DNA of 64,000 nucleotides from Candidatus Flavonifractor intestinipullorum (lineage in GTDB: Bacteria > Bacillota > Clostridia > Oscillospirales > Oscillospiraceae), in the NCBI GenBank assembly GCA_019118925.1, contig DWYC01000088.1, positions 27,673 to 91,672 of the forward strand, in the 5' to 3' direction. Below the pieces are notes generated by a model that was not told where the DNA came from, searched no databases, and saw only the letters and a list, made by a program, of their open reading frames with translations. Below, in pieces: positions 1 to 8,939 of the stretch; position 1 is the stretch's first letter; each line of letters starts with the position of its first letter. The translations under genes and the position numbers were made by a program.

Positions 1-24
1 TAAACAGCATCGCGCTTCCTCCGG

Positions 25-60
25 AAAAAAGGTGGGGGGACGGAGCGGGTCCGTCCCCCC
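25..60 (-). terminator. Intrinsic terminator downstream of murC
   Basis: An 11-bp GGGGGGACGGA stem with a short loop, read on the minus strand, is followed by a run of six T. It lies just past the murC stop and fits a rho-independent terminator. Confidence 0.75.
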
Positions 61-97
61 ATTATAGCATACCCAAACGGGAAGGGAAAGGGCGTTC

Positions 98-1471
98 TTA
101 CCCCTCCCGCAGCAGGGCTTCTCCGGCGGTGTAGATGTCGCCCGCCCCCACGGTCAGGATCAGGTCGCCGGGCCGGGCCGTCTCCCGCAGGCAGGCGGTG
201 ACCTCCTCCAGCGTGGCGCAGTAACGGCTGCCGGGGATCTCCCGGGCCAGGTCCGCCGAGGAGATGCCCAGCTCGTTGGTCTCCCGGGCGGCGTAGATCT
301 CGGCCAGGATGGTGAGATCGGGTTCCCGCAGGACCCGGACAAAGTCGTCGAAGAGGGCCTTGGTCCGGGAGTAGGTGTGGGGCTGGAAGGCGCAGACGAG
401 ACGCCGGTAGTGCAGCTGCCGGGCGGCGGAGAAGAGGGCCTCCAGCTCCCCGGGGTGGTGGGCGTAGTCGTCATAGACGGCCGCGCCGTGGTAATCCCCC
501 TTGCGCTCAAAGCGCCGGCCCGCCCCCAGGAAGGCGCAGAGCCCCTGCTCCACGGCGGAGGCCGGGAAGTGGAGGGCCCAGGCGGCCGCGGCGGCGGCCA
601 GAGCGTTTTTCACATTGTGCACTCCCGGCACCTGGAGCTCCACATGGGCGAAGAGATTCCCCCGGACCACCACGTCGAAGGCGGGGAGGCCGTTGTGCCA
701 GACGAGATTTTGGGCGTGAACGCCCCCCTCCTCCAGGCCGAAGGTGAGCATCGGGCGCGTCTCCCCCGCCAGGGTGCGCATGGTATTTTCATCGTCCCGG
801 TTGGCGATGATGAGGCCGTCTTCCGGGACCCGGTCGGCAAAGGCACGGAAGGAGCGCTCCACGTCCTCCAAATCCCGAAAGAAATCCAGGTGGTCGGCCT
901 CCACATTCAAAATAACGGCGATGGTGGGGTAGAAGTGGAGGAAGGAGTTGCAGTACTCGCAGCTCTCCAGAATGATGGTGTCCCCGTGGCCCACCCGGTG
1001 GCCCGCCCCCAGGAGAGGGAGGGTGCCGCCGATCATCACGGTGGGGTCGGCGGCAGCGGCCATGGCGATGTGGGTGCACATGGAGGTGGTGGTGGTCTTG
1101 CCGTGGGTTCCGGCGATGCACAGGGCGTTGCGGTAGGCGCGCATGATGGACCCCCAGGCCTGGGCCCGCTCATAGACGGGAAGGCCCAGACGGCGGGCCT
1201 CGGCGATTTCGGGGTTGGAGTCGTGGGCGGCGGCGGTGCGGATGACGAGCTCCGCCCCCGCCACGTTTTCGGCCCGCTGGCCGATGGCAATGGGAATGCC
1301 CAGGGCGCGCAGGTGGTCCACCGCGGGGCTCTCCCGCATGTCGGAGCCGGTGATGGTCATACCCATCCCGTGGAGGACCTCCGCCAGAGGGGCCATGGAT
1401 ACCCCCCCGATGCCCACCAGGTGGGCCCGGCGGCCCGGGACGAGATAGTCGTGGATGCTGCTGTCAGTCAT
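98..1471 (-). CDS. murC: UDP-N-acetylmuramate--L-alanine ligase
   Basis: Cytoplasmic peptidoglycan precursor enzyme that adds L-Ala to UDP-MurNAc using ATP. The 457-residue length is normal for MurC. The N-terminal Rossmann-like domain carries the GIGGVSM nucleotide-sugar motif (about residues 20-26), the central ATPase domain has the P-loop GTHGKTTTT (121-129), and the C-terminal domain contains YDDYAHHPGE, the hallmark of the family. The start is the ATG at 1471, preceded by a weak AAAGGGTG. It appears monocistronic or at the end of a unit: a strong terminator follows it and the upstream gene is unrelated. Confidence 0.96.
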   Translation of the reverse strand: MTDSSIHDYLVPGRRAHLVGIGGVSMAPLAEVLHGMGMTITGSDMRESPAVDHLRALGIPIAIGQRAENVAGAELVIRTAAAHDSNPEIAEARRLGLPVYERAQAWGSIMRAYRNALCIAGTHGKTTTTSMCTHIAMAAAADPTVMIGGTLPLLGAGHRVGHGDTIILESCEYCNSFLHFYPTIAVILNVEADHLDFFRDLEDVERSFRAFADRVPEDGLIIANRDDENTMRTLAGETRPMLTFGLEEGGVHAQNLVWHNGLPAFDVVVRGNLFAHVELQVPGVHNVKNALAAAAAAWALHFPASAVEQGLCAFLGAGRRFERKGDYHGAAVYDDYAHHPGELEALFSAARQLHYRRLVCAFQPHTYSRTKALFDDFVRVLREPDLTILAEIYAARETNELGISSADLAREIPGSRYCATLEEVTACLRETARPGDLILTVGAGDIYTAGEALLREG

Positions 1472-1559
1472 GGGTCATACACCCTTTCCAAAGTGATGTC
1501 AAGTTTAATCGTACCATTATATCCCATCCAAACCTCCGCTTCAAGGGGAAAGGAGGCGT

Positions 1560-1901
1560 TTACCGGGCGGCCTCCTCCGGAGAAGGGGCGGCCGCCCGCT
1601 TCCCCGCGGCCTCCCGGCGCGCCAGGTCCTCGGCCAGGGTGCGGCGGGGCCGGGCGTTGATGCGCTCCCCCCAGCGCGCCGCCCAGGCGCGCAGCGCCTC
1701 CAGCCCCTCCTGCGAGAGAGGGAAGGAGACCTCCTCCTCCACCTGGCTGAACGCGTGGCCGAAGGGACCCTCCCACACCTGGGCGGTCAAGGTACTTCCG
1801 TCCTCCGACGGGACGGCCTGATAGCGCATCCGGCCGGCGCTGGCGGTCCAGGCGTTCCCGTTGACGAAGTGGGAGAGGACGGGCAGAAAGTATTCCTCCA
1901 T
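1560..1901 (-). CDS. Hypothetical protein, 113 aa
   Basis: Not recognised. A 113-residue soluble protein with an AAGGAG ribosome site 9-10 nt before the ATG at 1901. The first 80 residues look folded (alternating aromatic and charged residues, EVSFPLSQEGLEALRAW); the last 35 are Arg/Ala/Glu-rich and probably helical or disordered. It sits between murC and an ABC operon, same strand, with about 90 nt to murC. No signal peptide or membrane segment is visible. It is kept as real because of the ribosome site and codon use resembling the neighbours. Confidence 0.6.
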   Translation of the reverse strand: MEEYFLPVLSHFVNGNAWTASAGRMRYQAVPSEDGSTLTAQVWEGPFGHAFSQVEEEVSFPLSQEGLEALRAWAARWGERINARPRRTLAEDLARREAAGKRAAAPSPEEAAR

Positions 1902-1973
1902 GGGACATAGCTCCTTTTCACGATGGTACTTCCATTATAATGCCTGCCGGGCCGGGCCACAAGCCCGGCGGGC

Positions 1974-2004
1974 AAAAAGACTCCCCGGCCGGCGGGCCGG
2001 GGAG
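1974..2004 (-). terminator. Terminator of the amino-acid ABC operon
   Basis: Stem CTCCCCGGCC / GGCCGGGGAG with a 4-nt loop, followed on the minus strand by TCTTTTT. It lies directly after the ABC ATPase stop codon. Confidence 0.8.
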
Positions 2005-2012
2005 GGTGTGCG

Positions 2013-2789
2013 TTAATAGCGGGAGAGAAACTGCCGGGTGCGTTCCTCCCGGGGGTGCTCAATGACCTGCCGGGCGGGCCCCTGCTCCACAATGACGCCG
2101 CCGTCCATAAAGACCACCTCGTCGGCCACGTCCCGGGCGAAGGCCATCTCATGGGTGACGATGATCATGGTGGTCTTTTGCTCGGCCAGGTTCCGGATGA
2201 CCTTGAGCACCTCGCCGGTGAGCTCCGGGTCCAGGGCGGAGGTGGGCTCGTCAAAGCAGAGGATATCCGGGTGGAGCGCCAGGGCCCGGGCGATGGCCAC
2301 CCGCTGCTGCTGGCCGCCGGAGAGCTGGCTGGGATAGTGGCCGGCGCGCTCGGAGAGGCCCATTTTGGCCAGCAGCTCCCGGCCTTCGGCCTCGATCTGC
2401 TCCAAAATCTCCTTTTTGTTCTGCTTGAAGTCGGGCTGCTCCTGGGCCAGCAATTCCCGGGCCAGGGTCACGTTTTTCAGCGCCGTGTACTGGGGAAAGA
2501 GGTTAAAGGACTGAAATACCAGGCCGAAGTGGAGGCGCTTTTTCCGCACCTCACTCTCCCGCTGGGTGGCGGGATTGTCTGCGTCGAAGATGACCGACCC
2601 GCCCACCGAGATGGAGCCGCGGTCGGGCTTTTCCAGAAAGTTGAGGCAGCGCAGCAGGGTGGTCTTGCCGCTGCCCGAGGAGCCGATGATGGCCAGGGCC
2701 TGGCCCTGTTCCAGGGAGAAGCTGATGTCCTCCAGCACCCGGGTGGCGCCGAAATGTTTTTCGATGTGATGTACCTCTAAGATTGCCAT
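2013..2789 (-). CDS. Polar amino-acid ABC transporter, ATP-binding protein
   Basis: Cytoplasmic ATPase of a HisP/GlnQ-type importer, 258 residues. Visible motifs in order: Walker A GSSGSGKTTLL (about 36-46), Q-loop region VFQSFNLFP, signature LSGGQQQRVAIARAL, Walker B ILCFDEPTSALDPE and the H-loop IIVTHEM. It is the third gene of an operon read SBP, permease, ATPase; the permease stop lies 15 nt upstream and a AGGAGG site precedes the ATG. The substrate is probably a polar amino acid or dipeptide-like amino acid; sequence alone does not say which. Confidence 0.93.
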   Translation of the reverse strand: MAILEVHHIEKHFGATRVLEDISFSLEQGQALAIIGSSGSGKTTLLRCLNFLEKPDRGSISVGGSVIFDADNPATQRESEVRKKRLHFGLVFQSFNLFPQYTALKNVTLARELLAQEQPDFKQNKKEILEQIEAEGRELLAKMGLSERAGHYPSQLSGGQQQRVAIARALALHPDILCFDEPTSALDPELTGEVLKVIRNLAEQKTTMIIVTHEMAFARDVADEVVFMDGGVIVEQGPARQVIEHPREERTRQFLSRY

Positions 2790-2804
2790 ATCCGGTCCTC
2801 CTAG

Positions 2805-3494
2805 TTACTGAAAGAAGGAGAGCTTGCGCTCCAGCTTGCCCAGAAGCACCGTGACGATGCCGCTGAAAATCAGGTAGTATACCGCGGTGAAGAACAGCGG
2901 CCAGGTCAGACCCGCGATGCCGGAGTTGCCCTTCATAAAGGATTCGCCCATCCAGATGACCTCCTGCAGCGCGATGACCCGGGCGAGAGAGGTGTCCTTG
3001 ACCAGGGTGATGATCTCGTTGGAGATGGGGGGGACGATGCGCTTGATCATCTGCAGGAGCGTGACGTGGAAGAAGATCTGCCGCCGGGTCATGCCCAGCA
3101 CCAGACCGGCCTCCTGCTGCCCCTTGGGCACGCCCTGGATGCCGCCCCGGTAGATTTCCGAGAAGTAGCAGGCGTAGTTGATGATGAAAGCCACGCACAC
3201 GGCCAGCATCCGGCCCGACTCGCCGCTGGGCCAGTTGAACCACTTCTGTATCCCGGGCACATAGAACAGCGCGATGATCTGCAGCACCAGAGGGGTGCCG
3301 CGGATGACCCACACCACCGTGCGGGTGACCCACCGCAGGGGAGCAAAGCGGCTCATGGAGCCGAAACTGATGATCAGGCCCAGAGGCAGCGCCCCCACAA
3401 GGGTGATGAAGAACAGCTGGAGGGTCTTGAGGAAGCCGCTGTTCAGGGCGGATATCACCGTTTGAAAGGTGCTGGAAGTAAAAAATTCAAGCAT
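2805..3494 (-). CDS. Polar amino-acid ABC transporter, permease
   Basis: Integral membrane subunit of the His/Glu/Gln/Arg/opine family, 229 residues with about five hydrophobic segments. The family EAA loop appears near residue 135 (YRGGIQGVPKGQQEAGLVLGM, of which the QxEAGLVLG part is typical), where the ATPase docks. The partner ATPase follows 15 nt later and the binding protein precedes it. Only one permease gene is present, so a homodimer is likely. Confidence 0.92.
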   Translation of the reverse strand: MLEFFTSSTFQTVISALNSGFLKTLQLFFITLVGALPLGLIISFGSMSRFAPLRWVTRTVVWVIRGTPLVLQIIALFYVPGIQKWFNWPSGESGRMLAVCVAFIINYACYFSEIYRGGIQGVPKGQQEAGLVLGMTRRQIFFHVTLLQMIKRIVPPISNEIITLVKDTSLARVIALQEVIWMGESFMKGNSGIAGLTWPLFFTAVYYLIFSGIVTVLLGKLERKLSFFQ

Positions 3495-3540
3495 GGTATC
3501 GTCCTCTCCGGATGGTGTGATCAGGGGGAAAAGCCGTCCA

Positions 3541-3570
3541 AAGGCAGAGGGCGAACCCGCCCTCTGCCTT
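3541..3570 (-). promoter_or_regulatory. Intercistronic hairpin between binding-protein and permease genes
   Basis: A 13-bp perfect stem AAGGCAGAGGGCG / CGCCCTCTGCCTT with a 4-nt loop lies between the stop of the binding protein and the permease. There is no U-tract. Such hairpins commonly protect the upstream message and allow excess binding protein; that role is inferred here. Confidence 0.55.
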
Positions 3571-3602
3571 GGCTGCGCGCACAGCGCCCGCTGTATTGGG
3601 AC

Positions 3603-4460
3603 TTAGTCCAGGATCACGGCGTCCTGCAGGCCGTAGGTGGTGGCGGTGTCCGACACGGTGCCGTCGGCCACCTTCTCCGCCCAGAATGTGTTGAATGCAT
3701 CCACCAGGTCGGAGCCCTGCCGGAAGCCCACGCCGTACTCCTCGGAGGGCAGGTCCTGGGCCTCGTTCAGGTTCAGGCTGTAGACCAGGTCGCTGTAGCT
3801 GGTGCCCTCGCCGGTCATCTCGGCGGCCATCAGCACATCGATGACGGCGGCGTCGGAGGTGCCGGCGGAGACCTCCATCAGGGCGTTGGACTGGGCCTGG
3901 ACGGGCACGGTAGTGGCGCCCAGAGCCTCGGCGGCATCCTCGCCGGCGGAACCGGACTCCACGGCGATGTTCAGGCCCTCCAGGCTGGTCAGGCCCTCAA
4001 ACTCCGCGGCCCGGTCGGCGGGGTAGACCAGGGTCTGGTAGTTGGTGCAGTAGGGGTTGGAAGTGCCCATGGCGGCGAGCACGTCGTCGGTGAGGGTCAT
4101 GCCGTTCCACACGCAGTCGATGGCCCGGGAGTTCAGCTCCTCCACCTTGTAGTCCCAGGTGATCTCCTGGAACTCCACGTCCACGCCAAGGCTCTCGGCG
4201 AAGGCCTTGGCCATGTCGGCGTCAAAGCCGATCCACTCATCGCTGCCCTCTTCCTTGTAGTCCATGGGGGCGAAGTAGGTAATGCCCACCACCAGGGTCC
4301 CCTTGCCCTGGACGTAGGCCAGGTCGCTCTCGGCCGGGGCGGCGCTCTCCTGCGAGCCGGAGGGGGCGCTGCTGGGGGCGGAAGCGGTGCCGCCGGAGCA
4401 GGCGGCGAGAGTCAGGCCCATGGCGCCGGCCAGGGCGAGCGCAAGCAGTTTCTCTTTCAT
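3603..4460 (-). CDS. Polar amino-acid ABC transporter, substrate-binding lipoprotein
   Basis: Extracellular solute-binding protein family 3. The ATG at 4460 is chosen over the longer ORF start at 4475 because a GGAGG lies 8 nt before it. The protein begins MKEKLLALALAGAMG and has a lipobox LAAC, so it is a lipoprotein, followed by a Ser/Ala-rich linker. The mature part starts GTLVVGITYFAPMDY, and DEWIGFDADMAKAFAES is the usual family-3 opening. It is first in a three-gene import operon. Confidence 0.93.
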   Translation of the reverse strand: MKEKLLALALAGAMGLTLAACSGGTASAPSSAPSGSQESAAPAESDLAYVQGKGTLVVGITYFAPMDYKEEGSDEWIGFDADMAKAFAESLGVDVEFQEITWDYKVEELNSRAIDCVWNGMTLTDDVLAAMGTSNPYCTNYQTLVYPADRAAEFEGLTSLEGLNIAVESGSAGEDAAEALGATTVPVQAQSNALMEVSAGTSDAAVIDVLMAAEMTGEGTSYSDLVYSLNLNEAQDLPSEEYGVGFRQGSDLVDAFNTFWAEKVADGTVSDTATTYGLQDAVILD

Positions 4461-4586
4461 ATCCGTGTCCTCCATCGTGTTGTTTCAGAAAATGCAGCAC
4501 AGCGCGGTGCTGTTGCTTTAGTATATTAACACAATAAAGCGGATTTGGGAAGAGGGGAATGAAAAAAATTTTTCCAGCCCCCGGAA

Positions 4587-5417
4587 TCAGAGAAAACAGC
4601 GCGCCTCCGCCCGGCCGGGATAGCCCAGCTCCAACTCCTGCTTGTGGTAGAGATAGCCCGGGTCGTCGTAATACCGGGCCTGGACCGGGCAGCCCTTGAC
4701 GCAGGCGCCGCACTTGATGCACACGCCGGGACACCGGGTTACGTCGGCCGGGTCAATGGCCCCCATGGGACAGACCGCCGCGCAGCGGCCGCAGCAGATG
4801 CAGGCGGGGGAGACCTTGGGTTTGACCTTTCGGATGTCGATGGGGCGGCCGGCGCGGTCCCGGGGCTGGTAGTAGGGCCCCACGGGACGGCGGCCGGGAA
4901 CCGGAACCGGGGTCTCGAAGGGACCGGAACGGAGCTTTCGGGCCACGGCGCGGCCGAAGGAGCGGGCCAGGGCCAAATCCTCCCCGTCCGGCCGTCCGGC
5001 GGCCAGAACGGTGGAAAAGGCGTGCTCCCCCACAAAGGCCGCCCCCGCCGCCGTATGGAAGCCCCGGGCTTCCAGCAGCTCCCGCAGCTCCATCAGGGCG
5101 TCGTCGAAGTTCCGGTTGCCGAAGAGGACCACCGGCACGGCCAGGGCGTCCCGGCCCACCCAGGTGTTCAGATAGGGCAGCATCAGGTTGGGCAGCCGCC
5201 CCGCATAGACGGGCAGGCCCGCCACCAACACATCCCCCGGCTCCATGGGGGGCGGGGCCGTCCGCCCGGCGGGCAGCGTGAAATCAAATTCCTCCCAAGG
5301 TGCGTTCAGCTCCTCGGCCAGGGCCCCGGCCAGCGCGCGGACCACGGTACGCGTGGTGCCCGTGGGGCTGAAAAAACAGGCGCGGACCATGCCGCCCGGC
5401 CGATAGGTCAGTTCCAT
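4587..5417 (-). CDS. EFR1-like flavodoxin / 4Fe-4S ferredoxin fusion
   Basis: An electron-transfer type protein. The N-terminal flavodoxin-like domain carries the FMN phosphate loop FSPTGTTRTVV; the C-terminal third contains two 4Fe-4S motifs, CICCGRCAAVCP and CIKCGACVKGCP. The start at 5417 (MELTYRPGG) is favoured over the 5504 ORF start because AGGGGG lies 7 nt upstream of it. Monocistronic; followed by the promoter region of the amino-acid importer. Physiological partner unknown; it probably moves electrons between ferredoxin and an unidentified reductase. Confidence 0.85.
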   Translation of the reverse strand: MELTYRPGGMVRACFFSPTGTTRTVVRALAGALAEELNAPWEEFDFTLPAGRTAPPPMEPGDVLVAGLPVYAGRLPNLMLPYLNTWVGRDALAVPVVLFGNRNFDDALMELRELLEARGFHTAAGAAFVGEHAFSTVLAAGRPDGEDLALARSFGRAVARKLRSGPFETPVPVPGRRPVGPYYQPRDRAGRPIDIRKVKPKVSPACICCGRCAAVCPMGAIDPADVTRCPGVCIKCGACVKGCPVQARYYDDPGYLYHKQELELGYPGRAEARCFL

Positions 5418-5482
5418 AACCATTCCCCCTGTTTTTGTTCTTGGTTCCAGTGTACCACCGGGCCCACCGGAGCGCAAGGCGA

Positions 5483-5519
5483 GAAAAAGCCCCGCCCGGA
5501 TCAAATTCCGGGCGGGGCC
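5483..5519 (-). terminator. Terminator of the LTA-synthase-like gene
   Basis: GCCCCGCCCGGA / TCCGGGCGGGGC stem with a 6-nt loop, followed on the minus strand by TTTTTC. Confidence 0.8.
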
Positions 5520-5522
5520 GCG

Positions 5523-7412
5523 TTAATCTCCGCCGGTGAGCAGGGTGAAGAACCCGCCGGGCCGGTTGGATTTGTCAAAAATATGGTTGTAGAGCACCTG
5601 CTTGTATCCGTCCAGGGCGGACTGGGCGGCGGGGGAGAGTTCCTTCTCATCGGCAGTGTGGACCCATTCGCCCTGATTGTCCACATAGCCCACCGTATTG
5701 ACAATGGGCAGCTCCTCCCACAGATCGCTCAGGTACTTCTGATAGCCGGTCTGGGGGAGATTGGCCGTCTCGGTCAGGAGGGAGGAGAGGTAGTTCAGCG
5801 AGAGCTCCACCCCCTGGGCCTCGGGAATGTCGTAGTTGGCCCAGATGAGGAAGGGGACCATCTGCTTTTTCTGGGCGGCGGCGGCATCCAGAAAGTCCAC
5901 CTCGCCCCCCAGAACGGCGTTGTAAAACTCGGTGTCCACCTGGGGCTGGTGGTCGCCGAAGAGGCAGATCATGGTGGGCTCCTCCACCTGGGAAAAATAG
6001 GAGATCAGCTCCTCCAGGGCCTGGTCGCTCTGATAGACCAGGTTGAGATACTGGTCCACCGTGTCGAACTTCCCCTCGTACTCTCCGGTGAGCCAGACTT
6101 CCCGGGGGAGGTTGGTCCACTCGCCGGTGTAGCCGCTGTGGTTCTGCATGGTCACGTTGAAGAGGAAGAGGGATTCGCCCTCCTCCTTGGCCTCGTAGCG
6201 GGCGATGAGGTTTTCATAGTCGGCCCGGTCGGAGAGGTACTCCCGAATGAGGTCATCCTCGGTATAGGAAAAATCTTCTAGAAAATACTGCTCGTCAAAG
6301 CCCATATCCTCATAGACCGCCACCCGGTTCCAGCCGGAGGAGTAGTAGGGGTGCATGGCCACGGTGCGGTAGCCCAGATCGCCCATCTGACGGGCGAGAC
6401 CGGGCTCGTGATTGCTGATGTACATGTGGTAGGGCACGGTGCCCGCGGGGAGGAAGGCGGTGGTATTTCCCGTGAGGAACTCATATTCGGAGTTGGCGGT
6501 GGTGCCGCCGAACACCGAGGAGTAGGCGTAGCCCTTGACGGTGTTTTCCGTCAGGCTGTGGAGAAAGGGCATGGCGTCCCGGTTGGTCTCCACCCCGGGC
6601 AGGACGCCCAGGTCGGAGAAGGACTCGTTCATGATGACAATCAGGTTCACCGGACGGGTCTCCCCGTCCGAGGCGGCGCGCTCCGCCGCCTCATCCGAGG
6701 GGTACTGCTCCGCCAGAGACGCCACCGCCTGGGCCGAGTAACCCTCAGGAGGCGTGACCCAGCTGTAGCGCACACACAGGGAGAAGTTCAGGGCCAGGCC
6801 GTTTCCGCGGGTGGTCCACATGGAGGGGGAAATCCCCGCGTCGGAGACGGTGTCGGTACAGAAAAACATCCATAAAAAGGACAGGCACAGAGCCTGGGAT
6901 GGGACAAAGAGCTTCCAGGAAAAGGGCCGGCGCCCCTTCGGCGTGGGCAGCAGGGCCATGGCCGCCAGAAAGAGGACCATTACCAGCAGAGTGAGCAGCT
7001 CCTCCGGGCCGGGCATGTAGTTGTAGTTGCCCGCCACGTTCAGCGCGGTGCGGATGGTGACGATATCGCTGGGGAAGATGGTACGGCCCCGGAAGCGGTA
7101 GGCATAGCTGTTGACGACGCCGATGGCCCAGGCGAAGAACATGGCCGCTCGGACAGCCCGCTCCCGGTTGCCCAGTACAAAGTAGAAGAAAATTTCCCCC
7201 ATGTAGTACCACACCAGGTTCAGAGCCAGCTGGAGGGAACTGAACCCCCAGGGGTTGTTGCTGTTGAGGACCTCCACCATCCAGTAGGATACCAGAGGGC
7301 CCGCAAGGAAGAAGAGCCGGGAGAGCCATACGGCCTGCTCTTCCGAGAGGGGAAGCTTGGGATAGCGGATGCCTCCTTCCCTCCGGCGGCGGACAATGGA
7401 AGGAAATTGCAT
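5523..7412 (-). CDS. LTA synthase family membrane sulfatase-fold protein
   Basis: A 629-residue polytopic protein: about five N-terminal membrane segments (residues ~30-190) and a large extracellular alkaline-phosphatase/sulfatase-fold domain. Family landmarks are NLIVIMNESFSD (metal site Glu), FGGTTANSEYEFLTG (expected catalytic Thr) and CLFGDHQP near the C-terminus. Relatives transfer glycerol-phosphate to build lipoteichoic acid or act on other polyglycerol-phosphate or phosphoglycan substrates; which one is not resolvable here. Single gene with its own terminator; AGGAGG precedes the ATG. Confidence 0.88.
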   Translation of the reverse strand: MQFPSIVRRRREGGIRYPKLPLSEEQAVWLSRLFFLAGPLVSYWMVEVLNSNNPWGFSSLQLALNLVWYYMGEIFFYFVLGNRERAVRAAMFFAWAIGVVNSYAYRFRGRTIFPSDIVTIRTALNVAGNYNYMPGPEELLTLLVMVLFLAAMALLPTPKGRRPFSWKLFVPSQALCLSFLWMFFCTDTVSDAGISPSMWTTRGNGLALNFSLCVRYSWVTPPEGYSAQAVASLAEQYPSDEAAERAASDGETRPVNLIVIMNESFSDLGVLPGVETNRDAMPFLHSLTENTVKGYAYSSVFGGTTANSEYEFLTGNTTAFLPAGTVPYHMYISNHEPGLARQMGDLGYRTVAMHPYYSSGWNRVAVYEDMGFDEQYFLEDFSYTEDDLIREYLSDRADYENLIARYEAKEEGESLFLFNVTMQNHSGYTGEWTNLPREVWLTGEYEGKFDTVDQYLNLVYQSDQALEELISYFSQVEEPTMICLFGDHQPQVDTEFYNAVLGGEVDFLDAAAAQKKQMVPFLIWANYDIPEAQGVELSLNYLSSLLTETANLPQTGYQKYLSDLWEELPIVNTVGYVDNQGEWVHTADEKELSPAAQSALDGYKQVLYNHIFDKSNRPGGFFTLLTGGD

Positions 7413-7500
7413 GGGTGGTCAGCCTCCTGTGGATCAGTATTGGAAAGCAACGGACGTCCCTTCCGGGACGCCCGGCGGCGTTACAGACCTTATGATACCA

Positions 7501-7538
7501 CAAAAGTCCGAAAACGCAACCGGGTTTTCGGACTTTTG
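7501..7538. terminator. Bidirectional terminator between two minus-strand units
   Basis: Near-perfect inverted repeat CAAAAGTCCGAAAAC / GTTTTCGGACTTTTG with an 8-nt loop. On the minus strand it ends the NitT/TauT-type ABC operon. Confidence 0.8.
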
Positions 7539-7559
7539 AAAGAAACCTTCATAAATTCT

Positions 7560-8162
7560 TCAGAAATGGCGGAAGGGGTTTCCAACCTGGGGACCGGGGC
7601 GCAGAGGAGGGCCCGAGAGGGGAATGACCCGGTCGGCCAGGGCGGTGAGAGCGGACTCATGCCCGGAGAGGAGCACCGGGACGCCCAGCGCCCGGATGCG
7701 CGCGAGGATGCGCCCGGCCCGGGCCTCGTCCACGCCGGTAAAGGGCTCATCCAGCAGATACAGCCCCCCGCCGCAGGCCAGCGCCCGGGCCAGGGCCAGC
7801 CGCCGGCGCATGCCCCCGGAGAGCGCCCGGGGGTAACGGGCGCCCTCCCCCGCCAGCTCCACCAGGTCCAGCCAGCGCTCCGCCTCCCCCCGCCGGGCGC
7901 GGGGGAGTACGTCGGTAATGTGCTGCTCCGCCGTCCGCCAGGGGAGCAGCCGGTCCTCCTGGAAAAGGAGAACCGGGTCGGGTGGGAGCTCCAGAACCCG
8001 GACGGAGCAGGGCTGCAGGCCCGCCAGACAGCGCAGGAGGGTGGTCTTGCCGCAGCCCGAGGGCCCCGAGAGGGCGGTGACGCCCCCGTCGGGCCAGGTA
8101 AGGGAGAAGTCCTCCAGCACACGCCGGGCGCCGTAGCCCGCCGTCATGCCCTCAATCCGCAT
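7560..8162 (-). CDS. ABC transporter ATP-binding protein (NitT/TauT type)
   Basis: A short 200-residue ATPase. Walker [12 protein letters not shown], signature [15 protein letters not shown], Walker [15 protein letters not shown] and the H-loop LSGHE are all present. It is somewhat shorter than the usual ~250-residue SsuB/TauB proteins because the C-terminal tail is missing, but all catalytic motifs are there. It overlaps the permease stop by 11 nt, indicating translational coupling; third gene of a binding protein, permease, ATPase operon. Confidence 0.9.
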   Translation of the reverse strand: MRIEGMTAGYGARRVLEDFSLTWPDGGVTALSGPSGCGKTTLLRCLAGLQPCSVRVLELPPDPVLLFQEDRLLPWRTAEQHITDVLPRARRGEAERWLDLVELAGEGARYPRALSGGMRRRLALARALACGGGLYLLDEPFTGVDEARAGRILARIRALGVPVLLSGHESALTALADRVIPLSGPPLRPGPQVGNPFRHF

Positions 8163-8931
8163 GGCGCATTCCTCCTTCCAGACGGACCAGGAGGCTCCCC
8201 AGGGCCCGTTCCAGCAAAAAGCTCAGAATCAGAACCACCAGCGTCCAGGCGAAGAGGGCCGGGGTCTCCAGGTAGATTTTGGAGAAGTAGACCTGGGTGC
8301 CGATGGCCAGGCGGGGGACGCAGAGGACCTCGGCGGCCACCCCGGCCTTCCAGGCCAGGCCCAGAGAGGTGTGGCAGGCGCTGGCGAAATAGGGCAGCAC
8401 CGACGGGGCGTACACCAGGCGCACGGTTTTCCACCGGCTGAAGCGGTACGCCCGTGCGGCCTCCAGCAGAAGGGGATCGGTCTGGGCGATGCCCCGGGAG
8501 ACATTTCCCCAGACCACCGGGAGAACCATCAGGCCGGAGACCACCACCGGAACCCATCCGGTGACCACCCACAGGATAACCAGCAGGCTGAAAGAGGCCA
8601 CCGGCGTGGCCCGGATGACCCGGATGGCGGGAGAAAAGAGCCAGTCGGCCCACTTCCACGCCCGGGTGGCCGCCCCCAGGGCGGTCCCCGCCAGCACTCC
8701 CCAGAGGAGCCCGCCGAAAATCCGCAGCAGCGTGAGAAAGGTAGTATGCCAGAATTCCGCCGTTCCCGCCAGCTCCGCCAGCGTCCGCGCGACCGTGAGG
8801 GGAGCGGGGAGAATCAGGTCGGTCCGGATGCCCCGCACGGCCTGAAGGTACCACACCGCCCCCTGCCACACCAAAAGCCAAACGGCCAGGGGGAGGACCC
8901 CCCTGGCCAGAAAACGCCTCCAGCCCTTCAT
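8152..8931 (-). CDS. ABC transporter permease (NitT/TauT type)
   Basis: Inner-membrane subunit of about 259 residues with roughly six hydrophobic segments and an EAA-like loop around [20 protein letters not shown]. The start is taken at 8931 (MKGWRRFL), 8 nt after the binding-protein stop; the longer ORF start would overlap that gene by over 100 nt. Together with its neighbours it forms an importer related to SsuABC/TauABC/ThiXYZ. Confidence 0.9.
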   Translation of the reverse strand: MKGWRRFLARGVLPLAVWLLVWQGAVWYLQAVRGIRTDLILPAPLTVARTLAELAGTAEFWHTTFLTLLRIFGGLLWGVLAGTALGAATRAWKWADWLFSPAIRVIRATPVASFSLLVILWVVTGWVPVVVSGLMVLPVVWGNVSRGIAQTDPLLLEAARAYRFSRWKTVRLVYAPSVLPYFASACHTSLGLAWKAGVAAEVLCVPRLAIGTQVYFSKIYLETPALFAWTLVVLILSFLLERALGSLLVRLEGGMRHAD

Positions 8932-8939
8932 GCGCGCGC

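Noticed and set aside
377-1660. 427-codon plus-strand ORF opposite murC
   Set aside because: Shadow frame; murC motifs on the minus strand are complete.
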